Assembly: GCF_000004195.4 (NCBI RefSeq)
Contig: NC_030685.2
Location: forward strand, 58,342,048-58,406,047
Source of the DNA: Xenopus tropicalis
Taxonomy: Eukaryota > Chordata > Amphibia > Anura > Pipidae
Length of the DNA stretch: 64,000 nucleotides
Reading direction: 5' to 3'
Under the pieces are notes generated by a model. It worked only from the letters and a program-made list of their open reading frames with translations, was not told the DNA's origin and made no database searches. The stretch's first letter is position 1, and each line of letters starts with the position of its first letter. This document shows, piece by piece, positions 14,501-22,730 of this stretch. Position numbers and translations under genes: made by a program.

Positions 14501-15057
14501 CACCCTTTAAACAAATTTAAAATCAGTTTTCTGGCCAGAAATGGCTTTTCTAGGTTTTAAAGTCCGCCTTCCCATTGAAGTCTATGGGGTTCGCAAAGTT
14601 CGCGAATATTCGCGCTTTTTGGCGTAAGTTCGCGAACGTGTTCGCAAACTTTTTTTTTTTTTAGGTTCGCTACATCCCTACAAGAACCCTTAACAGCACA
14701 GGGGTTTCATTTGCTTACTGGTAAACTAAGTTCTTCCCCACCGACTATAAAGCAGGAAAACAAAAGCACTTTCAGTTTCACTTTTAAAACAAAAAGTGTG
14801 TTTAGCACTATTTGCACAAACCCTATTCATTCATTATATATCTTATGTATAGGCCTGGATAAGAGGCATGACTCAAACCCAGTATCCCATAGCAGCAGAT
14901 GCTCTTTCTAACAGCAGTACCATTTGGAGCAGCACAAATTTCTCTCCAGCTCCCCAAGTGCGTCCCGTGTCCGCTCCCAGCCCGGCGCATCCATCAGAGG
15001 AGCTCCTTCCCTCGTTGTTTCCTGAGGCCGGTTCCCAGAGCGCACCCTTAGCAGCAT
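4650..15057 (-). CDS. bard1: BARD1 gene, coding exons 1-4 (5' part of gene)
   Basis: BRCA1-associated RING domain protein 1 is the obligate partner of BRCA1 in a nuclear E3 ubiquitin ligase that acts in homologous recombination. Four exons are recognised: 15057-14921, 13507-13451, 12649-12501 and 5551-4650. Each is bounded by AG/GT, with junction phases 2, 2 and 1, and exon 4 ends in phase 0. Together they total 1245 bp (415 codons). The product carries a complete RING, the helix after it, a long disordered basic region, and the first turn of ankyrin repeat 1. Exons for the other ankyrin repeats and the two BRCT domains are absent, so the gene runs off the left edge. The gene lies directly downstream of ABCA12 on the same strand, as in mammals. 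Identity is very secure; the exact start codon is slightly less so. Confidence 0.95.
5552..6846. other. BARD1 intron 3, distal part
   Basis: AT-rich, with A/T runs near 5870, 5990 and 6030. No exon, RNA gene or clear transposon end recognised. Confidence 0.5.
6847..7053. mobile_element. T2-type MITE, short or diverged copy
   Basis: Starts TTAAAGGAAAGGCTAA and ends CTTTCTTTCTTCCTTTAA. Its right part is the inverse of the subterminal block of the 2778-3178 element. At 207 bp against 401 bp it looks like an internally deleted relative. Confidence 0.65.
7054..8926. other. BARD1 intron 3, unassigned
   Basis: AT-rich unique-looking sequence. No exon or complete repeat recognised on either strand. 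Confidence 0.45.
8927..9310 (-). mobile_element. CR1-like LINE 3' fragment
   Basis: The minus-strand frame includes [20 protein letters not shown] and then [17 protein letters not shown]. It aligns with the C-terminus of the larger CR1-like ORF at 15788-17482, whose end reads [18 protein letters not shown]. The 5' part is truncated, as usual for LINE insertions. It is a dead fragment in BARD1 intron 3. Confidence 0.8.
9311..10367. other. BARD1 intron 3 with partial T2-like repeat
   Basis: TTTAAAGGGGTTGATCACC starts near 9996 and a TTAAAGGGGTGGTGCACCC-like segment lies near 10215. They resemble ends of a T2-type repeat, but I could not match a full inverted pair. The rest is unassigned. A G run lies at 9839-9847. 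Confidence 0.4.
10368..10792. mobile_element. T2-type MITE (425 bp), sibling of 1131-1555
   Basis: Ends TTAAAGGAACAGTAACACC and the inverted GGTGTTACTGTTCCTTTAA. The interior palindrome is centred on GCAGATAACAGATAA / TTATCTGTTATCTGC. Length and internal order equal the copy at 1131-1555. Confidence 0.87.
10793..12500. other. BARD1 intron 3, proximal part
   Basis: Begins with donor GTAAGC at 12500 (minus). Contains an A run near 11718-11733 and otherwise AT-rich unassigned sequence. Confidence 0.5.
12501..12649 (-). CDS. bard1: BARD1 exon 3: end of RING and following helix
   Basis: The exon begins after the acceptor CATTTTAG and ends before donor GTAAGC; it is 149 bp, the size I recall for the human exon. 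It encodes [14 protein letters not shown], giving the last three zinc cysteines, then [19 protein letters not shown] and LCADLRNLL. This is the conserved helix that packs against BRCA1 to form the heterodimer four-helix bundle. It ends in phase 1 (GAT G), compatible with exon 4. Confidence 0.95.
12650..13450. other. BARD1 intron 2
   Basis: 801-bp intron, GTGAGT at 13450 to TTTTAG at 12650. No further exon or repeat recognised; a short ATTT tandem lies near 12757-12772. Confidence 0.8.
13451..13507 (-). CDS. bard1: BARD1 exon 2: RING core (57 bp)
   Basis: The exon is too short to stand out as an ORF. It was found by its reading frame between acceptor CTTTTCTAG and donor GTGAGT. It encodes [18 protein letters not shown], flanked by two split codons. 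It supplies RING ligands Cys, His and Cys in the CxH...C arrangement (GGCEHVFC). Its 57-bp length and 2/2 phase equal those I recall for human exon 2. With exons 1 and 3 it restores all eight zinc-binding residues. Confidence 0.93.
13508..14164. other. BARD1 intron 1, distal part
   Basis: AT-rich, with an A20-type run at 13911-13930. No coding feature. The 8-bp left duplicate of the hAT MITE target (AAAGAACC) is at 14157-14164. Confidence 0.6.
14165..14680. mobile_element. Non-autonomous hAT-type MITE (516 bp)
   Basis: Terminal inverted repeats TAGAGATGTAGCGAAC and GTTCGCTACATCCCTA. It is flanked by 8-bp near-identical duplications AAAGAACC (14157-14164) and CAAGAACC (14681-14688). Eight-base duplications and TAG/CTA ends fit the hAT superfamily. 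The interior is CpG-rich with many TTCGCGAA words and no transposase. It lies in BARD1 intron 1, about 240 bp from exon 1. Confidence 0.82.
14921..15057 (-). CDS. bard1: BARD1 exon 1: start codon to first RING cysteines
   Basis: I start at the ATG at 15057-15055. An in-frame TAG lies upstream at 15108-15106, and this is the first ATG after it. The peptide opens [12 protein letters not shown], which resembles the RIRSGNEP block near the start of human BARD1. A second ATG at 14994 ([19 protein letters not shown]) matches the second methionine region of the human protein and could be an alternative start. The exon ends CCSK plus TG, the first two bases of the second RING cysteine, followed by donor GTACTG. 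This phase-2 break in that cysteine codon is the same as in human BARD1 as I recall it. Confidence 0.9.
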
Positions 15058-15270
15058 ACCGAGGGGAAACTCACTCCAGTGACAAGAGGTTCCCGAACAG
15101 ATCAACTATGACCCGAGCTTCAGAGCCGGAACTTGAAAACGGCGCCAAAGAGAGGGAACCAACACACACGCTTGGCTCAGCTGACTGGGAGGGGCGGGGC
15201 GGGGCGGGGCGCTAGTACATCTTGTCGCTGTGTGAGAGATAGGGATAGGGCGGAAAGTGATTACATGTGC
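15058..15270 (-). promoter_or_regulatory. BARD1 promoter/5'UTR, CpG-rich with GC boxes
   Basis: Immediately upstream of BARD1 exon 1 the sequence turns unusually GC- and CpG-rich for this AT-rich window. Four overlapping GGGGC units at 15191-15212 (plus-strand reading) form a run of Sp1-type GC boxes. No TATA box stands out. This fits a housekeeping CpG-island promoter driving BARD1 leftward. The transcription start cannot be fixed from sequence alone. Confidence 0.65.
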
Positions 15271-15610
15271 TGGACATTGTCGCACGACTTGAAAGGAAGG
15301 ACAGCTTTTGGGATATTTTCAGGCGCTCAAATGAATTAATCTCTTCTGCGTTTCTTTGGGGGAGAGAGTAATAGATAGAAATAGTAATAGATGGAAATAG
15401 TAATAGATGGAAAGTCACAGAAATAATCCCAATACGTTTCGTTTTTTTTACATGAAGCATTTTCCATAACTTGGGATTTGGGTCTGGCAATGTAATAAAC
15501 CAGTACACTATTTCTGGAGACAGTAGGGTCCTTAGGAACCTTAAAGGGCAACCTAGATTTTTGACTCAACCCCCCCCCCACATTTTTTTTTTACACGTTT
15601 ACCCTCCCCG
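15271..15610. other. Intergenic, near BARD1 promoter
   Basis: Contains a short imperfect tandem of ATAGATGGAAATAGTA-like units at 15369-15415 and a C run at 15571-15579. No gene. Confidence 0.6.
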
Positions 15611-15787
15611 CTTAGTAACATAGTAAGTTGGGTTGAAAAAAGACATATGTCCATCAAGTTCAACCATAATTCCTATATATAACCTGCCTAACTACTAGCC
15701 TCTCTAATTTGCCACAGAGGGGAAAAAATTCCTTCCTGACTCCAAGATGGCAATCGGACCAGTCCCTGGATCAACTTGTACTAAGAG

Positions 15788-17482
15788 CTATCTCCCATAA
15801 CCCTGTATTCCCTCACTTGCTAAGAATCCATCCAGCCCCTTCTTAAAGCTATATAATGTATCAGCCAGTACGACTGATTCGGGGAGGGAATTCCACAACT
15901 TCACAGCTCTCACTGTAAAAAATCCTTTCCGAATGTTTAAATGGAACCTCCCTTCTTCTAAACGGAGTGGGTGCCCTCGTGTCCGTTGGAAGGACCTACT
16001 GGTAAATAAAACATTAGAGAGGTTATTATATGATCCCTTTATATATTTATACATAGTTATCATGTCACCTCTTAAGCGCCTCTTCTCCAGTGTAAACAGA
16101 CCCAACTTGGCCAGTCTTTCTTCATAACTGAGACTTTCCATACCCTTTACCAGCTTAGTTGCCCTTCTCTGAACCCTCTCTAACTCAATAATGTCCCGTT
16201 TGAGCACTGGAGACCAAAACTGAGCAGCATATTCTAGATGGGGCCTTACCAGGGCTCTGTAAAGGGGAAGAATAACCCCCTCCTCCTGTGAATCTATACC
16301 CCTTTTAATACAGCTCAAAACCTTGTTTGCCCTTGCAGCTGCTGCCTGGCATTGCTTGCTACAGCCAAGTTTATTATCTACAAGAACTCCAAGGTCCTTC
16401 TCCATTGTGGATTTGCCTAGTGCAGTCCCATTAAGGTTATACGGGGCTTGCATATTTTTACATCCCAGGTGCATGACCTTACATTTATCCACATTAAATC
16501 TCATCTGCCACTTAGCTGCCCAGATTGCCAGTTGGTCAAGATCCTGCTGCAGGGATGTCACATCCTGGATAGAATTGACTGGTCTGCAGAGTTTTGTGTC
16601 ATCTGCAAACACTGATACATTACTCATAATACCCTCCCCTAAGTCATTTATGAACAAATTAAACAAAAGTGGACCCAGTACAGAACCCTGAGGGACCCCA
16701 CTGAGAACCTTATTCCAAGTAGAGAATGTACCATTAACAACCACCCTCTGTACCCGATCCTGTAGCCAGTTTTCTATCAATGTGCAAACGACCTCACTAA
16801 GACCAATAGACCTTAGCTTAGAAAGCAGTTGTTTGTGGGGAACAGTATCAAATGCTTTGGCAAAATCCAAATAGATTATATCTACTGCATCCCCACTGTC
16901 CAGCTTCTTACTTACCTCATCATAAAAAGCAATTAAATTGGTCTGACATGACCTGTCCTTCATAAAGCCATGCTGATTACTGCTCATAATGGCATTCTCC
17001 ACTACATAATTTTGAATGTGATCCCTTAACAAGCCTTCAAATAACTTGCCCACCATGGATGTCAAACTTACAGGCCTATAATTGCCAGGCTGAGATCTTA
17101 CCCCCTTTTTAAATATGGGAATGACATTCGCCTTCTTCCAATCCCTAGGTACCATACCTGATGAAAGAGAGTCTGAGAATATCAGAAACAAGGGCCACTG
17201 CAATTCTGCCCCTAGCTCTCTCAGTACCCGAGGGTGTATTCCATCTGGCCCAGGTGCCTTGTTTACATTTATCGTGTGTAACCCTTTAAGCACCATATCC
17301 TGTGCCAACCACTGTGTAGTTGGAGCTGAGGCAACAGTGAAGCTATTGGGTGGGACTTGGCCCACTGGCTCCTCTACTGTATACACAGAAGAAAAGAACT
17401 GGTTAAGCAAATCTGCCTTTTCTGTATCTGCTGCAACCATATTGTTATTATAACTCAATGGGGCCACACCCTCAACCTGCAT
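15788..17482 (-). pseudogene. CR1-like LINE ORF2 reverse transcriptase portion (564 codons open)
   Basis: An unbroken 564-codon frame. Reverse transcriptase motifs run in order: NVIPIFKKG and NYRPVSLTS (about residues 119-142), DFAKAFDTVPH (206-216) with the first catalytic Asp, SGVPQGSVLGPLLF (261-274) and FADDTKL (292-298) with the catalytic Asp pair. The C-terminal region ends LYSFKKGLDGFLASEGIQGY. The 5' half is damaged: the endonuclease is in other frames and internally shortened. The copy is therefore not autonomous although its RT is intact. Confidence 0.85.
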
Positions 17483-17589
17483 CTTTTTACTATTACTATA
17501 CTTAAAAAACTTTTAAAAAACTTTTTGGGGTTAGTCTTGGCCTCGGCCGCGATGCGCTCCTCATTTTCTATCTTTGCCAAACTAGCAGC

Positions 17590-18236
17590 CTTTTCTATTT
17601 GCAACAGGAGCTGGACCTCCTCCTCTTCGCTTACATTAGGGGGTCTATAGCATACCCCTACAATTAGTTTGGTAGATTCTTTACTATCTGTGAGAAGCTC
17701 TACCCATAAGGATTCAGCTCCCTCTGTTACCCCTATCACTTCCTCCTTAATATTTGCTTTTAATTCCTGCTTAATGAACAGACACACTCCTCCTCCTTTT
17801 CTATTGCCCCTGTCCCTCCAAACAATGTATACCCCCCAATATTTACTGCCCAGTCATGAGACTCATTCAACCAAGTTTCAGCAACACCAATCACATCATA
17901 TTTCCGCTCCAACGCCAGTACCTCCAGCTCTCCCATTTTACCAGTCAGACTCCTTGCATTGGTAAACATACATTTAATACTGGTTCTGGCGTGAGAATGA
18001 CGTGTAAACAACTTATGGGCCTCCCTGCCATTATCAGTATCCCGAAGCAAGTCTCCTCCCCCATTTTCCCTTACTATGCCCACTACCTCATCTATCCTGT
18101 CTCTATAAAATCTCCTCCAACCCGCTAGCCATCTTTTCCCCCAAAGCAGCTGCCCCATCATCATTGAGGTGCAGCCCATCCCTGGCAAAGAGCCTGTAGC
18201 CGATTGAGAAATCAGCCCAGTTCTGGAGAAACCCAA
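17590..18236 (-). pseudogene. CR1-like endonuclease remnant, frameshifted and internally deleted
   Basis: One frame (within 18236-17760) has MFTNARSLTGKMGELE and DVIGVAETWLNES, the first APE-type endonuclease blocks including the catalytic Glu (AETW). The next part is in another frame (17787 downward): LIVGVCYRPPNVSEEEEVQ. The text then jumps to KIENEERIAAEAKTNPKKFF, which normally lies well past the endonuclease catalytic core. The SDH-type C-terminal catalytic block is not seen. Both a frameshift near 17790 and an internal deletion near 17595 are inferred. Confidence 0.7.
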
Positions 18237-18650
18237 AGCCCTCCTCCCTGCACCAATCTCTCAGCCACGCATTAATCTCCCTAAGCTCCTGCTGCCTTCT
18301 TAATGTTGCTCGTGGCACAGGTAATATCTCTGAGAAAATTACCTTGGAAGTCCTCGCCCTCAACTTTGCACCTAGCTTTTTAAAATCGTTCTTGAGGACT
18401 TCCCCCCCTCCTCTAACTTTGTCATTGGTACCTATGTGTACCAAGACCGCCGTGTCTTCCCCAGCCCCTCCCAACAATTTGTCCACTCGTTCCACCACAT
18501 GCCGAACCCTAGCACCAGGCAAGCAACACACAGTTCGGCATGTAGGGTCTTTGCGACAAATTACCCTATCCACCTTTCTAATAATTGAATCCCCTACAAC
18601 TATAGCCTGCCTTCCCAGCACTACTCCCCCCACCTGTATTAGAGGTGCCG
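18103..18650 (-). pseudogene. CR1-like ORF1, SGNH-hydrolase-like domain
   Basis: A 176-codon frame carries the SGNH/esterase hallmark blocks: VVGDSIIRK (GDS, residues 14-16), VHIGTNDK (GTND, 68-71) and ARDGLHLND (DGLH, 152-155). Esterase-like domains of this kind are known in ORF1 of some CR1 LINEs. The frame continues rightward until it is cut by the LTR insertion, and the remainder resumes at 22418. No separate cellular role is implied. Confidence 0.78.
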
Positions 18651-18793
18651 GCTCCCAGGGTGCTCTGAGAGTCAGCCCGCTCCATACATGCTAGCTCAGA
18701 GCTGTCTTCCACAGCATCTTCACCTAAAGCGGCAAATCTGTTGGTTTGTACAAGCTGTGAACCAGCCCCCCTACCCTTGTGCCCCCTACTTCC

Positions 18794-19331
18794 TGTCAGG
18801 AACTATAGGGATTCGATCCCTGGACTGTGTGTGGAACGGGAGGTGCACTTGCTTGGTGAGCCACAGGAGGCTCCATGAGCTCTATGGGATCAGTCGCCCT
18901 TATGTGCCTTCTGCATTTCCACCAGTTTTGCTTATGTCGCAACAGATATCGTTTATCACATGTGTGGCTGCTTCTCTAATTACCCGCCTATATAAACCCT
19001 CTTCGGGCAACACCCAGTTGCTCGATCATCCTTCCTGCTGAGCTTTGTCTTGCCACTTCTGATTCCTGTTCCCTGCCTTTGCCCTGCCTGATCTCTGTTT
19101 GGTTCCCCGATTTGACCTCTGCCTGGACTGACCTCTGCCTGCTCACGGATTTGCATATTGCCGGACTCTGCACCTTACCTTACCACAGGCTTGTACTTTA
19201 CTTTTATTTTTGTGTTCATTAAACTACCTATTTTCATCTCACTTGGCTGTCTGGCCCTTTAAGGGAGTTCTGGGGGTTATCTATACAAAGGCTTCTACCT
19301 GCTGGTCTCTCGTCAGAGGCCAGGCCTGACA
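18794..19331 (+). repeat. 5' LTR (538 bp)
   Basis: Contains a TATATAAAC promoter-like box near 18989-18997, followed by the probable transcription start and R region, and ATTAAA near 19219 as a possible polyadenylation signal. The ends form the short inverted repeat TGTCAGG / CCTGACA. It carries one copy of the CTCTGCCTGGACTGAC unit that is expanded in the other LTR. Confidence 0.9.
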
Positions 19332-19336
19332 GTATG

Positions 19337-20783
19337 ATCGAGCACATACAGCAAAGAGCCTGCTAGTAACCCCTCAGTATCACATGTTGAACTACAACTC
19401 TCTGCCCAGTGGCTCCCTTCTGTTAAGAAGTATGAAGGGGAAGAAGGAACTTTTTCAGATTTTCTGCTTACATGCAAAAAGTTCGCTACTGTTTCTTTTG
19501 TCCAGCAAGCCCCTAATTATATGAAAAGCCGTCTTATCATTTTGTTTCTTTTGGCGGGCAAAGCTCAAGAATGGGCAGAACTTTGCATTGATGAAGAGGC
19601 TCACTTTTTAGAGGATCCCTGTACTTTTCTTTATATTTTGAAAGCAAACTTCACAGGGGATTTATGGCCAATCCCTCCGGACGTTTTTTCCTCCTTTGCA
19701 GTTAAACCCATTACTAACTTTCAGTGTACCCCTCCAGTTATAAGGGATTCTCAATGTGTGGGGCCCCTAAGCACCTCCCAGCCTGCTGTTCCTTTGAGTA
19801 CTCGGAGTAAGGAAGAGAAATTCTGTTGTGAAGATGAGACTGACTGTGTAGATATACTTGATGATGAGTGGGAAGATATGGATTCGGAGGATGAAATACC
19901 CACAGCATATACTACCAAATTCAAGGGCCGGTCAATCTCCCAGTTGTCCACTATACCTGCAGTTCAGCCCTATATATCTATACCTACAGATCAGTCACCT
20001 TTATCTCTGCCTGCAGTTCAGTCCCCTGATTCAGTTCCTGCTCATTTGCCTATTTTCCTGGTACCTGCGCTCAGGCGGCTTGGTCTTTTGCCAGCTTTCC
20101 CATGGATTGGGCCCCTACCAGCCCTCGGGCAGTCCAGCTCTGAACCTTCATCAGCTCCTGTGCCTGAACTGCAACCCTCAGCTCCTGTGCCTGAACTGCA
20201 ACCCTCAGCTTCTGTGCCAGCGCTTCAGTCTCCTGCTCCAGCCTCTGTGCCAGTGCTTCAGTCTCCTGCTTCAGTCTCCTGCTCCGGCTCCTGTGCCAGT
20301 GCTTCAGTCTCCTGCTCCAGCCTCTGTGCCGGCTCCCCGAAAGCTGTCCGCTCCTGTGCCGGCTCCCCGAAAGCTGTCCGCTCCTGTGCCGGCTCCCCGA
20401 AAGCTGCTGCTGCCTGCTCTAGCACCTGCTATTGGCCTACTGGTTCCTGTACCCGCAGTCCAGTCTCCGGTTCCTGTACCCGCAGTCCAGTCTCCGGTTC
20501 CTGTACCCGCAGTCCAGTCTCCGGTTCCTGTACCTGCTCCGGTGTCTGCTACCCAGCCAGTGCCTGCTCCGGTGTCTGCTACCCAGCCAGTGCCTGCTCC
20601 GGTGTCTGCTACCCAGCCAGTGCCTGCTCCGGTGTCTGCTACCCAGCCAGTGCCTGCTCCCCGATGGCTGCCTCCTCCTGTGCCAGCAGTCATGTCTGCA
20701 TCAGTTCCTGCCTCGGTGCCAGTTCTCCAGCCATCGGTTCCTGCCTCTGTGCCAGTTCTCCAGCCATCGGTTCCTGCCTCTGA
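19337..20783 (+). CDS. LTR element gag-like ORF with repeat tail
   Basis: The frame is open from just after a TGA near 19335. The first ATG in it is 19521, but the homologous domain starts earlier (QWLPSVKKYEGEEGTFSDF), so the natural start is unclear. The blocks YEGEEGTFSDFLLTCKKF and LFLLAGKAQEWAELC fit the retrotransposon gag-type domain (F.G....FL..C then L.G.A..WA). After an acidic stretch the frame enters Pro/Ala/Ser-rich repeats. There is no CCHC zinc knuckle. The product would resemble a truncated capsid-like protein. Whether it is expressed cannot be told. Confidence 0.6.
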
Positions 20784-21620
20784 GTCAGTTCTCCAGCTAT
20801 CGGTTCCTGCCTCCGTACCAGCGGTCCTGCTTGCTCCCGTGCCAGCGGTTGTGCCTGCTCTCGCTTCAGTGCCAATGCTTCTACCACCAGCCTCTGAGGA
20901 CAAGATTGCTTCCGGGCCTACCTTCTCTGCTACTAGGTCTGGTGGTTCTGTTTTTTGCAGACTCTGCCAGTCTAATTGCAGTGAGTGGTGGTCTTGTTGC
21001 CTCCCTGGGCATCTCCCTTCCACCTGTAATGGGTATGTATGATGGTCCTCCATCTGTAATGGGTGTTTTGTGTGGTAATTCATCTGCTGTGGCTCCTGAC
21101 CCTGGCGTCTCATCCGCTGTGGCTCCTGACCCTGGTGTCTCATCCGCTGCGATTTCTGATTCTGGCGTCTCATCCGCTGTGGCTCCCGATTCTGGCAATT
21201 TCTCTGTTCTAGATCCTGACTCTGGTGGCACTCCTGTGCTGGTTTTGGCTCCTGACTCTGGCGGCACTCCTGTCCTGGCTCCCGATTCTGGCGGCACTCC
21301 TGTCCTGGCTCCTGACTCTGGCGGCACTCCTGTCCTGGCTTTGGCTCCCGATTCTGGCGGCACTCCTGTCCTGGCTCCTGATTCTGGCGGCACTCTTGTT
21401 CCGGTTTCTGATCCTGACGACCCTCTGGCTCCGGCTTCTGACGACCCTCTGGCTTCTGATCCTGACAACCCTCTGGCTTCGGCTCCTGTCTCTGGCGACA
21501 CCCCTGTACCAGCTTCTGATCCTGATGTCCCTCTGGCTTTGGTTCCAGACCCTGGCGACTTTCTCCCTGCTGATGGTCCTGTCTCTGATGGCTCACCCTC
21601 TGCTGAAGGTTTTGAGCCTT
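20150..21620 (+). repeat. Internal coding-type tandem repeats of LTR element
   Basis: Several successive arrays. The most regular is a 36-bp unit (CCTGCTCCGGTGTCTGCTAC...) repeated about four times near 20534-20660. Others are CCGAAAGCTGTCCGCTCCTG units near 20336-20405 and CTGACTCTGGCGGCACTCC units near 21219-21400. Because the units are multiples of three and lack stops, more than one frame on both strands stays open for over 390 codons. The + frame at 19858-21042 reads PVPAPVSATQ repeats and the + frame at 20432-21757 later reads APDSGGTPVL repeats. Confidence 0.8.
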
Positions 21621-21742
21621 GCAGTTTACTCACTTGCATATCCAGTCCTTACAGCATCTTTAATGACTTGATTCTAATGCATAATTGTTATTTGTGTAAA
21701 ATGCTGTTGTTTGACTGGGAGATCGCCCGGAGGGCAATCTTT

Positions 21743-21757
21743 AAGGGGGTGGGGTAA
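21743..21757 (+). other. Polypurine tract of LTR element
   Basis: AAGGGGGTGGGGTAA lies directly before the 3' LTR, the expected place for the plus-strand primer site. It is interrupted by two T residues. Confidence 0.7.
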
Positions 21758-22412
21758 TGTCAGGAACTATAGGGATTCGATCCCTGGACTGTGTGTGGAA
21801 CTGGAGGTGCACTTGCTTGGTGAGCCACAGGAGGCTCCATGAGCTCTATGGGATCAGTCGCCCTTATGTGCCTTCTGCATTTCCACCAGTTTTGCTTATG
21901 TCGCAACAGATATCGTTTATCACATGTGTGGCTGCTTCTCTAATTACCCGCCTATATAAACCCTCTTCGGGCAACACCCAGTTGCTCGATCATCGTTCCT
22001 GCTGAGCTTTGTCTTGCCACTTCTGATTCTTGTTTCCTGCCTTTGCCCTGCCTGATCTCTGTTTGGTTCCCCGATTTGACCTCTGCCTGATTATTGGATT
22101 TGCTTGAACTCTGCCTGGACTGACCTCTGCCTGATTATTGGATTTGCTTGAACTCTGCCTGGACTGACCTCTGCCTGATTATTGGATTTGCTTGAACTCT
22201 GCCTGGACTGACCTCTGCCTGCTCACGGATTTGCATATTGCCGGACTCTGCACCTTACCTTACCACAGGCTTGTACTGTACTTTTTATTTTTGTGTTCAT
22301 TAAACTACCTATTTTCATCTCACTTGGCTGTCTGGCCCTTTAAGGGAGTTCTGGGGGTTATCTATACAAAGGCTCCTACCTGCTGGTCTCTCGTCAGAGG
22401 CCAGGCCTGACA
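21758..22412 (+). repeat. 3' LTR (655 bp) with 44-bp unit in three copies
   Basis: Homologous to 18794-19331 over its whole length. It is about 117 bp longer because a 44-bp unit (starting GATTATTGGATTTGCTTGAA) is present three times at about 22087-22220. It ends CCTGACA followed by the CTTCC duplication. Confidence 0.9.
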
Positions 22413-22417
22413 CTTCC

Positions 22418-22730
22418 CCTCTTAACTGTTACAAATTTGTCTCCCTCATTAACCTCCACTGTCCCTTCTCCACCCACCACTACACCGGCCCCTGCCAGTG
22501 GTTGCTCAGTGAGCTTCCTGTTCTCCCCCATGCTTGCAGCTGCCCTCAGTGTTGCCAGTTCCCCCCCTTAGATTCTGCACCTCAGATTCCAAGAGGAAAA
22601 CCCACCTGCATCTCTCACAAGTAAATGCTGCATGGAACTGCTGCTCCAGGACCACATACATGCGGCAAGATGCACACTGAGTAACACCAGCAATCATACT
22701 GGAACTCATATTGCAACTGGGTACTTACAG
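22418..22730 (-). pseudogene. CR1-like ORF1 N-terminal part with CxxC zinc-ribbon-like motif
   Basis: Starts at ATG 22709 and reads MSSSMIAGVTQCASCRMYVV, then FTCERCRWVFLLESEVQNL. The paired CASC and CERC motifs suggest a small zinc-binding domain. The frame is truncated on this side of the LTR insertion and its continuation is at 18788 downward. Plus-strand CTTCC at 22413-22417 is the target duplication. Confidence 0.65.

Larger units (their letters stand above)
18794..22412 (+). mobile_element. Complete non-autonomous LTR retrotransposon (Ty3/gypsy-like gag, no pol)
   Basis: LTRs at 18794-19331 and 21758-22412 both begin TGTCAGG and end CCTGACA. The whole element is flanked by 5-bp duplications CTTCC (18789-18793 and 22413-22417). 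The 2.4-kb interior has a gag-like domain, then long coding-type tandem repeats, then a purine tract. No protease, reverse transcriptase or integrase motif is present, so it needs enzymes in trans. It sits inside the CR1-like LINE. The LTRs are closely similar outside one repeat expansion, which suggests a fairly recent insertion. Confidence 0.9.
15611..22730 (-). mobile_element. CR1-like LINE, interrupted by an LTR element
   Basis: On the minus strand the order is a zinc-finger-like ORF1 start (22709-22506), the LTR insertion, an SGNH-fold ORF1 domain (18650-18103), endonuclease remnants (about 18020-17590), reverse transcriptase (17482-15788) and a 3' tail ending in the family signature seen as CATAGTAAGTTGGGTTGAAA on the plus strand near 15619. 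The insertion splits ORF1 at 18789-18793 / 22413-22417. The 5' boundary is uncertain and could reach about 22960. This is a non-LTR retrotransposon copy in the BARD1-ABCA12 interval. Confidence 0.88.

Noticed and set aside
14908..15105. BARD1 start at 15105
   Set aside because: The codon there is TTG, directly after an in-frame TAG. The first ATG in frame is 15057.
15788..17482. Possibility that the reverse transcriptase frame is a domesticated host gene
   Set aside because: It sits in a recognisable CR1-like copy with 3' tail and broken endonuclease, and 5'-truncated relatives occur at 8927 and 24520.
20304..21639. Long minus-strand open frames (430 and 252 codons) opposite the LTR element interior
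   Set aside because: They lie antisense to tandem repeats whose unit length is a multiple of three. The composition simply mirrors the plus-strand repeats, with no recognisable domain.
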